Part shown: in pieces, positions 56,458-64,000 of the stretch
Layout of the letters: each line of letters opens with the position of its first letter
Position numbering within the stretch: the first letter of the stretch is position 1
Notes under the pieces: model-generated
Told to the model about the DNA's origin: nothing
Seen by the model: only the letters and a program-made list of their open reading frames with translations
Database searches by the model: none
Assembly: GCA_964019695.1 (NCBI GenBank)
Contig: OZ026521.1
Span: 32,027,601 to 32,091,600, forward strand
Origin: Loripinus fragilis
Taxonomy: Eukaryota > Mollusca > Bivalvia > Lucinida > Lucinidae
Reading direction: 5' to 3'
Length of the DNA stretch: 64,000 nucleotides
Translations under genes and position numbers: made by a program

Positions 56458-59400
56458 GATATTTTCCCCTTGGAATTACTTCAGACCTGTATTTTTTTTC
56501 TATATAGTGTTTCCCCTAGGCCCTTTTAGAATGGCGCTGCGCCATGCCCTTTTCTTGGCGCGCCATGCCCCTTTTCCCGTGCGCCATGCCTTTTTCCTGG
56601 CCGATCGTAGCTTTTTCTTTAGTATAAAAAGTCCCTTTTCCTTTGTTACTACCGTAATTCAAGATACCAGAGCCATTTTCGGCAAACAGGTGACCTGATT
56701 ACGTAAGATTATGTAAGAAATCTGTTGACTGTCTGGACAGTGCAGTCATCAAACAGATTTACCGATAGAATTTACACAATGTACACACTTATAATTCTTC
56801 TTTCTTAAAACACAGACCCATTGCGTCTTTGACTCTCAAATACGAGCTTGGGACCCCCATAAAATTATCATGTGTGTCCTTTGGGACTCGCAATAATTCG
56901 TGAAGAAGTGAAGAAAGAATAAATGATTGCGCTTTTAAGAGTCATTCCTGCATAAAATTCGGGGAATTCACTTTCGATTTCGATATTTGTTTACCGTGAA
57001 ATCTATTTTTGGAATATCTTCTTTCTACAGCAGGCAACCTCACACAAATCCATTAGAAAAGGCAAATTCCCCGACATTTTCTAACAGAGATGTGTTACTT
57101 TATCCTTCTCACACACTAACATAATAGCTGCAAGGTATCTTTTAAATGTAACGGCTCATTCAGAAAAAAAGATTGACACTTATACGTTGTCCAAACGTTT
57201 TAGTTGAGTGAGCTCCCTTTATTTCAATAATTTAAGATTATTATTGAATGGTTCACTTTGATGCCAACTTGATTGAGTAAGGCAGCATTGTTCTAGCGAA
57301 TTATATATCAAAAGGGGGATATTGATTACAGATTAATGGTGTTACATCAATGGACAGTTTGGGATATATTTTAAAAAAAAATAGGTAGTTAAGCTAAACC
57401 TATTTTATTTGAAATCATCTTTTATATATATTTACGCTGCTCTTGGGCAAAGTAATACTCTAATCTAACACTGCTTTCCAGTGATAATTTGCGAGAACTC
57501 TGGTTCCCGCATGAAAGCTTTCAAATGCAAATAATCGCTACAGGGGTAGTAGCCATTACCTTCTATTTTAACACTTTCACATGGGACTCTTGAAATTTGC
57601 CGAAGGACTCTCTAAAACAAAGTGAGGGAAAACCCAATGCAGGATATTATTTTTGCTGGGTAACAGAAATCATATTGCATCGTAATCCCATGTTTTTTTT
57701 TAAAAAAAAGGACATCTATTTTGGAGGATCAAAGGAAAGGATGCTGGATTTTTTTTATTCTATAATAAGTTAACAGGGAACAAAAGTATTTCTTTTTTTT
57801 TGGGGGGGGGGGGGGATGGTAGGAGGAGGAGGGGACAAAGATAGAGTTTTGAAGGGCATAAAAACAAATTGGTATATACAGAGAACATAGGAAAACTAGT
57901 AGGGAGGAGGGGGAAAAGCCAATTTATTTCAGGGGAACTAGGGAACAGACTACATGTACCAGCTTATTGTAGTAAACATTAAAGTAGGGTTGCATGCAAA
58001 AATAAGCCTAAGCTACCACACTTATTGCAAAGTTAATGTGCCCTTTTTGATCAATCAGCGCGCGCTTAGAGCGCAATTACGATGAAAGATACCGATGGAA
58101 TGCTTATTTTGTAAAAACTCTTGAAGAATTTCAATCAACTGCTGTTTCTATTCACCATTGCAATCCCAGGATGCAGCATTTCAGCCTGGTTTCCCGCATG
58201 CAGCTTCTTTCAGAATCATTTTGGATAAAGTATGGTCGGTAATGCGTACCATAATATGAAATCAAAAATATTATTGATTTATTTATTTGCCAGTGTCCTG
58301 GATAGAGAGCACATTTCACTGACGTTTTATTTGTACATGTATAGAATTTAGCGCATATGTAGCTCACATAATCCATGCAGATATGTCTGTCATTTACTGC
58401 ATTATTCGAGCAATTTGCTTGATTGTCACAAGCTATGACAACAATAAATGACCACTGCAAAAGTGCCTTTATACTTAGGCCTTTTGAAGATAGAAGTCAG
58501 ACTTAGAGCAGTTCTGCTTCTAAGATGCCAACTGTTCTGAGGTGGAGGGACGGCAGTGCAGTTCTCAGCGTTCAGCCATGAACTCCCCTGTGCATTGCGG
58601 AAACCCCAAAGATGACAGACAAACCATTGATACATGTATACCAGTTGTTCATGCACTTTTTTTCTCACTAATCGACATTCTCTCAGGCGGGATTTCCTCT
58701 TTTTCGATAATAATTGCTGAAACAAAAAGTGTCTAAATCTCTTGTGTTTTTGATAGGGGTTAGGGGGTCCTCTTTTTTATATATCTTCTGACACCCTGTT
58801 CGCACCCCTGAATTTTTATAGCGACTTTTATAGCTTGATTACTGGGTTAATATGGTGCATGGGTTTTTTGAATTACAGACATCATACTGATGGATAAAAA
58901 AAGATTTAACTATGGCTCATGCGCGGATCCAGGAAGTTTTGTCAGAGGGGGTCAAACTTTGACGTTTTTTTTTTTTTTTAGTTTGATGAGGGGAGGAAGG
59001 ATCCAAATACCACTATTAACAGGCCATCAATGGCCCAACATTGAATGCTGGATTGGTAGCTTTGTGATTTTAAGGGGGTCCGGACCAGTATTGCTAAGAA
59101 AGTTTTAAAGAAACCCTATATTTTTGTAATTTTCCAGGAGGGTTCCGGACCCCCTGCCCCCCCTCTGGAAACGTGCCAACTTAGGCATCAAAATTCATTT
59201 CATAACCACACTAACTCAATCAAACAAAGAAGACGTGGAAATATACAATACAGACCGTAAGGATAACATTATAATCAAATTCTGATTGCCTATCAAGGTA
59301 CATATTATCCACCATACTTTATCCAATGGATTCTGAAAGTAGCTGCAGGCGGGGAACCAGACATAAATTGCTGCTTCTGGGATAGCAATGGTGGAACTGA

Positions 59401-59733
59401 ACATGGAACTTTTGATGTTCTTCAAGAAAATTGAAGAAATAAACATTTAATCCATTTCTTTTATCAAAATCATCAGCCTATTGAATAAAAACGGCAAAAA
59501 TAGTGTTTTCTACCCCAAAACCGGGAGGGTGCTGAGAGAATATAAGATACAGGGGACATTAGTCTTACATTTTCGTGTGTGTTGTAAAAAGGAGGAGGTG
59601 CGACTCGGAGCAATTTAAAAGTATTTCCGAAAAACATATCTTCCACTGACCAATTCTCTAGCCCTTTGAAGCTATTATAGCTGAAAGAAGCAATAATAGT
59701 TGGTTTTAGGCTTTTCCCCAACCTGTATATTGC

Positions 59734-60562
59734 CAGGGCTCTCGTTCACCCGATTTTGGGGCCGAAATTCGGCCCCATTCCCAATGCCAAAAAGTATGTT
59801 TTTTTCCCAATTCCAGACGAAAAATTCCCAATCTGACCAAGCCTTCTTGGTCCCAACAAACTATAGATGTATCAGTTGAAAAATTCCATTAAAACAGTTG
59901 GAAAACATATAAAAGTGTGCTGATTATTTACTTTTTATTCCCTGAACAACGTCTGACTTCCTTTTTGAACGATCTTTTGTTCGCGCACTTGTTAGGGGAC
60001 CTTTTGACTTGCACCCGTTTTTCTGAATGCGCAAGTTACTCCCCTTACCGCTATACGGGTGCGAATCAAAATCGATGCGAGGGTATTTTGTCCGTTGTCG
60101 TGGCTATTATTGTTGCGGTAAACTGCACATCAATTCATTTTTTGATTAAACAAAAATTATACTATGTATTGCTATCATTTGAAGAGAAGTTCACAAGAAT
60201 TAATGACGATTCAGTCTCTCTTTTTTCGTTCGTACCCGGTCGATTCAGTCTCTCTTTTTTCGTTCGTACCCGGTCAAATTCTGCAGATTATTTTCGGCCA
60301 TAACTTCTTGCTTTGTACAGCTGTATATCGAAAAAGCTGAACACCTTGGGATTAAATTATCAATCACTCATACAAATTATTTAAGCTTATTTTGTATATA
60401 ATTTCAAGAAACAACGTAAGGTTAACTATTTGAATCAATCTAGCATTGGAAACTTCATACATGTAGACAATGTAGATTTTCCCAATTTTAGTCGAAATGA
60501 CGCTAATTTTCCCAAGTCCAAGGGCCCCGGCCCCATTCCCAAAAAGGGGTGTGAGAGCCCTG
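59734..60562. mobile_element. 829-bp non-autonomous TIR element
   Basis: Ends CAGGGCTCTC and GAGAGCCCTG are perfect 10-bp inverted repeats, flanked on both sides by ATTGC (59729-59733 and 60563-60567). Subterminal GGCCCCATTCCCAA occurs near both ends. A 34-bp perfect tandem duplication lies at 60207-60240 and 60241-60274. The only ORF (59917-60303) spans that duplication and resembles nothing I know. A CAGGG end is hAT-like, but the 5-bp duplication is not. Confidence 0.7.
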
Positions 60563-60589
60563 ATTGCAGCGCCACCTACTTTCTATCAA

Positions 60590-60850
60590 ATTTTGGGTAG
60601 TTTCCAGTTTAGCGGTCCCCGGAAGTATTCCTTTGCGCATGTCTACTGGCCAAAAAATGGCAAAACTAACCCCAAAAGGCATTTCGACGGGGGTGTGGGG
60701 GCAGTAGCCCCTACTGCCCCCACATTAAAAAGAATTCATAACCTCAATACATAAACTATCGATATTTGGTGGTGTTGGGGTGTATTAAAGGGTTTTTCAG
60801 TCAATCTCTACACTTTCTGGGGACCGCTAAACTGGAAGTCTTCCCAAATT
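60590..60850. mobile_element. Palindromic repeat around CAGTTTAGCGGTCCCC
   Basis: CCAGTTTAGCGGTCCCC (60604-60620) and GGGGACCGCTAAACTGG (60819-60835) are exact inverses about 200 bp apart, with further inverted GGGTAGT / TTCCCAAATT context. Interior includes GGGGGTGTGGGGGCAGTAGC. Confidence 0.6.
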
Positions 60851-61074
60851 TTCATGAATAATGGCCCATTTCTGAAAGCGAAAAATGAGTTTCATGACTG
60901 ACCTAATTTCATGATTAAATCATGACATGCATTATCTTGGCAAAAATCCTTAACAATCTCATACCCCACCCATTATAATCAAATTTTCTGAAAGAAGGAA
61001 GATCCATCATGTGTCCAAGTGTCATCATTAGGCCAATAATAGATTATTCCAAAATGGGGGACATTTGTTTTGCT

Positions 61075-61201
61075 ACCGCTTGCGCAAATACCATTATAGC
61101 AAAATTCAAATGCGGGAGATTGCGTTGCCAGCACGGGAGTGCGGGAGATAGGGTTCAAATTCGGGAGCCTCCCGCATGATCAGGGCGGTATCACATGTAT
61201 G
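61075..61201. mobile_element. Solo right end of the 41.5-kb transposon family
   Basis: About 115 bp nearly identical to 42893-43007, including GCGGGAGATTGCGTTGCC and the TATCACATGTATG terminus. No matching left end was seen upstream. Confidence 0.75.
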
Positions 61202-62017
61202 CGTGACAAATTTCTCGCCAAAATTAACAAGCTAACGTGAGATCACTTTGACCTCTGAACCAAAATGGCGACGGTAGGGTCAACATGTTTGCAACAAGAT
61301 ACAATCAATCTGAGTGAGCGGAATCATATTATTTTTGCTCATAAGGGTCAGTTAGATATTGATGAAGGAAAATAATGAATTTATAAGGATTTTTCAAGCA
61401 TGGTCAATCTTGTCTCAAGCCAAATAGCTTAGTTACCACGAGATTAGCTCAGAATGTCATACAACAGAAGCAAAATTAGTAATTGTTTACACTACAGTTT
61501 GTTTACAAATAAAGCTGTAAGTATTAATTCATAGTTCCTTCATTTCTACATAATCTATAAGCTTAATGCAAATAATGCACATATAAATGAAATAAAAGGC
61601 ATGAGAATAATTAAACATAAAAGTGTACAAACCAGAAAGATCAACGAAGTTTCAGAACACATGTATCTCCTGACCTTTAGCTTCCATTTTGGGTCAATCC
61701 GGTTCCCTGTCTCTTAGTTAGTACTATAAATTTGGAGACGAGAATCAGTGAGCCACATCATAAGATATATCATGTGACTTACAGTAATGGTCAATTGACC
61801 ATCAGCCAATGGGCTTACAGGTTTCTCTTCATGCATTTTACCCACAATGCTGCAGTCACTGCAGTCATTCATAAAACTGTGATGTCACTGTGTCAGCATA
61901 TGTGTTTTTGAACTATTTTTTGTTAACAAATCATTATTTGCTGCCACAGAAGTGGATTTTCAATATTTTGGACATATTTTTGTGTGAGCACCAACTAGAG
62001 GTAAGGGACTTACTATT

Positions 62018-62252
62018 AGGCCTAAATGAAATATATGTGTGGTTCCTGTTGCATACCAACAAAATTTAGGGTAGGTAGATAGGGAAATTATTAAATTTTG
62101 TTGTAACATTTAACAAAGAAAATAGTGACAAAATCTGAAAAAGTGCCCATTTTAGGTATTTTTTCTCCAAAGACCATTTTAATGTTTAGGGTAGGGTTAA
62201 AAAGATAGGGTAGGTAGGCAACAGGAACCACACATATATTTCATTTAAGCCT
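62018..62252. mobile_element. MITE with about 37-bp TIRs
   Basis: Inverted ends AGGCCTAAATGAAATATATG and CATATATTTCATTTAAGCCT; the inverted match continues inwards to the GTTGCATACC / GGTAGGCAAC region. The interior is AT-rich with GGGTAGGTAG / GGGTAGGGT repeats. Length 235 bp. Confidence 0.75.
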
Positions 62253-62517
62253 TACAATAAATTTTTTCACCAGACATATTATTCCATATATGAACTTTTG
62301 AGTCAAATGTTAGAGTGTTGCTATTTGAACAAAATGTGACCCAAAATATTAGGCCTAAGAATGGGACATAACAGAAAAATCCATTCTTAGGCCTAATCTT
62401 AGGTCTAGACCAAGATCAGGACTGACCAAATGTTTGCAAAGGTTATCAGCAGACGACAAAAGTCGCGGCTGTAAAGGAATGAGTTTAATTACACATGTGA
62501 TGTAAGTACCAGCCATA

Positions 62518-62703
62518 GGTTTAGATAAACAAATTTTTTGAGCATAAAATTGTAAATATTGTCTTACCCATCAGTTTAAGCATATGTTTGGGTGCTCAAA
62601 AGAACCGTCTCACTGAGATGGTCCTTTTGAGTACCCACCAAATGTTTTGGTTGAGAAGTAAGAAAATGACTTTTTTGATGTATACACTCTCTTAACTAAA
62701 GAC
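62518..62703. mobile_element. Family-A MITE copy
   Basis: Full-length copy in the intergenic right part. The centre is AGAACCGTCTCACTGAGATG, slightly decayed. Confidence 0.75.
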
Positions 62704-62874
62704 ATATTCCATTTAAGAGAGAGCTGACAACCAGGCTGACAACACTCATCTGAGATGATTTTTTGAATGTAGCATTCCTCTTTCTGCTTGGAGTTGTATT
62801 AAAGAGTATACAAAACAGAACAAAATGGTACAAAAATAAGGGCTAGGACAGCTAAATCTGAGATAATACAGCAT

Positions 62875-63310
62875 ATTTTGAAAAGTGGTTGTGATCGTTC
62901 TTCATCTTTGATGGACTTTTCAAACAATTGCAACAACTAAAAACTCTGCTAAAGGTCAAACTAAGATTAAAACAGACAACCCCATGATGGTTGAAGAAGA
63001 ACATGAATCAAGCTTGCATTATGCAATAAGATCACTTTGACATATTTTTCTATTATTTCAATAACAGCCTTTTTAAAATGTTGTGATTGCCTTTTTTAAG
63101 GTTTGACAGACAATTTGACAGACTTTTGTGACAATCACAGCATCAAAAACCATGCTGAAGGTCAAACTAGGGTAAAACAGATTGAGAAATGGTGGTGTTA
63201 AATGAAGCATCCAGCAAGCTTCAATAATAAAATAAAATTACTAAGACATACTTTTCCATTTCTGAATAATAGCATATTGTGTTTGTTGTGACTGTCATTT
63301 TTGACAGACG
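62875..63310. repeat. Diverged tandem repeat, two units of about 207 bp
   Basis: GCTAAAGGTCAAACTAAGAT (62948) and GCTGAAGGTCAAACTAGGGT (63156) open matching blocks that also share ATCAAGCTTGCATTATG / CCAGCAAGCTTCAATAA and TTGTGATTGCC / TTGTGACTGTC. Confidence 0.55.
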
Positions 63311-63456
63311 AAATGAAAGATCGCCACATATGTCTGTCAAACTATTATGATCGCAACAATAATTTGCAAAATTATTGACCCAGATATTAAATGAACATTA
63401 TAAACAGCTTTATGCAACATATAAAACAATGTTTTGAAACTTCCAGCATGATACAT

Positions 63457-64000
63457 CAGGGGTGTAAAATTATTTTTTTACTCACTCGCCCTGCAGGACT
63501 AGTGGGGGGGAAAACCTAATCGCCCTTATGGTATTATCACTCGCCCTTAAGGATTAATCATATTTGTATCATGTATTATAATATATTAATGAAAGCAATA
63601 AAGTATTCAAATTAACACAATCTTGGTTTTATTTATATCCAAATAAGACAAAAAAACAACTGTTGAACAAGCATATGATCAGATGGGCTTTGACTAGCTC
63701 TTGTATAATAAAATAAAATAAAAAAGGGATCTAATATCTCGCTGTGACATTTTGCGCAACAAGCGGTGTTGAAATAAACAAAAAAACGGTGCTCAATGTC
63801 TGAAATCCGCCCGCCGTTTGAGACGACCGCCGTCGTCTAACTCCCCATAGAGCGAGGGCTCCGCGAATAAATTCTTCTTAAACACCGCTCCTGGGGAGTT
63901 TAATTGTACCAGTCAGAAAATGCGCATGCGTAGTGGTAGAATCAGATATAAACATCCGGTTCACGAAGTAAAAGATCGACGATCTTTGTTTTACTTTTGT
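63457..64000. other. Right edge: possible hAT-like terminus and GC-richer block
   Basis: CAGGGGTGTAAAATTATTTT at 63457 resembles hAT-type 5' ends (CAGGGG). The other end, if present, is outside the window. The block 63780-63990 is GC-richer, with an inverted pair AACTCCCC / GGGGAGTT (63839-63900) and TGCGCATGCG. No exon is recognised. Confidence 0.35.

Larger units (their letters stand above)
55081..59728. other. Intergenic stretch without recognised genes
   Basis: Apart from the features listed at 55128, 55886 and 56381, I see only AT-rich sequence. There are three near-repeats of GCGCCATGCCC (56525-56600), palindromic GATCAG/GTGGAGAC motifs (55560-55690), G-rich patches (57800-57910), and a decayed GGATCCAG..CTCTGGA element at about 58920-59170. 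None of the short ORFs has codon use or motifs of a gene. Confidence 0.6.

Noticed and set aside
56507..56698. 63-codon ORF with repeated RHALFLARHAPFPVRHAFF
   Set aside because: The peptide repeat reflects three copies of a GCGCCATGCCC nucleotide repeat; nothing indicates a coding gene.
59917..60303. 128-codon ORF in the 829-bp TIR element
   Set aside because: It includes the 34-bp tandem duplication (hence repeated SLFSFVPGRFS-type residues) and has no transposase motif; probably fortuitous.

Overview
The window is animal genomic DNA, most likely from a bivalve mollusc. It has one intron-rich host gene, a very high load of palindromic non-autonomous elements, tandem-core elements that end in ACGG/ACAG microsatellites as described for bivalve 'pearl' repeats, and tRNA-headed SINEs. 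The species is not determined; the bivalve assignment is inferred from repeat content. There is no bacterial gene organisation, rRNA, intact tRNA or CRISPR array.

Host gene (93-44164, minus strand): 14 consecutive exons of an anoctamin (TMEM16) channel/scramblase gene, about 639 codons, with compatible splice phases at all 13 junctions. They cover the N-terminal cytosolic dimerisation domain through TM6. TM7-TM10 and the 3' end lie beyond the left edge. In TM6 the usual Asn-Asn-x-x-Glu calcium-site motif is read here as Lys-Phe-x-x-Asp. The intron between exons 4 and 5 is 21.9 kb and carries most of the mobile DNA.

LTR element (18266-26352, minus strand): an apparently intact, very young Ty3/Gypsy retrotransposon. 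Its 685-bp LTRs differ at one site and it has a 4-bp CATG target duplication. Gag (two CCHC knuckles) is followed by Pro-RT-RNaseH-IN in the -1 frame. The gag/pol junction has a near-canonical slippery heptamer, a 7-nt spacer and a perfect 11-bp hairpin, a clear candidate -1 frameshift signal. The primer-binding site resembles the 3' end of tRNA-His. The element sits inside an older palindromic MITE.

Other introns: repeated families of about 200-bp palindromic MITEs, tRNA-derived SINEs, 5'-truncated RTE-like LINE tails (one inserted inside a MITE), and four tandem-core elements (27.1-28.3, 30.4-30.9, 31.5-33.1 and 38.8-39.9 kb) with Helitron/HINE-like architecture. A 1.54-kb non-autonomous DNA element with 13-bp TIRs and a 6-bp TSD lies at 41468-43007.

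Upstream of the gene (44.2-64 kb): no host coding exon was recognised. It contains LINE reverse-transcriptase fragments, a Penelope-like RT gene split by a 4.0-kb element with about 235-bp TIRs and a 9-bp TSD (50724-54728) that itself carries LINE insertions, an 829-bp TIR element (59734-60562), a degenerate tRNA-Asp-like sequence, and further MITEs. Apart from transposon proteins, the anoctamin is the only coding gene I can support.
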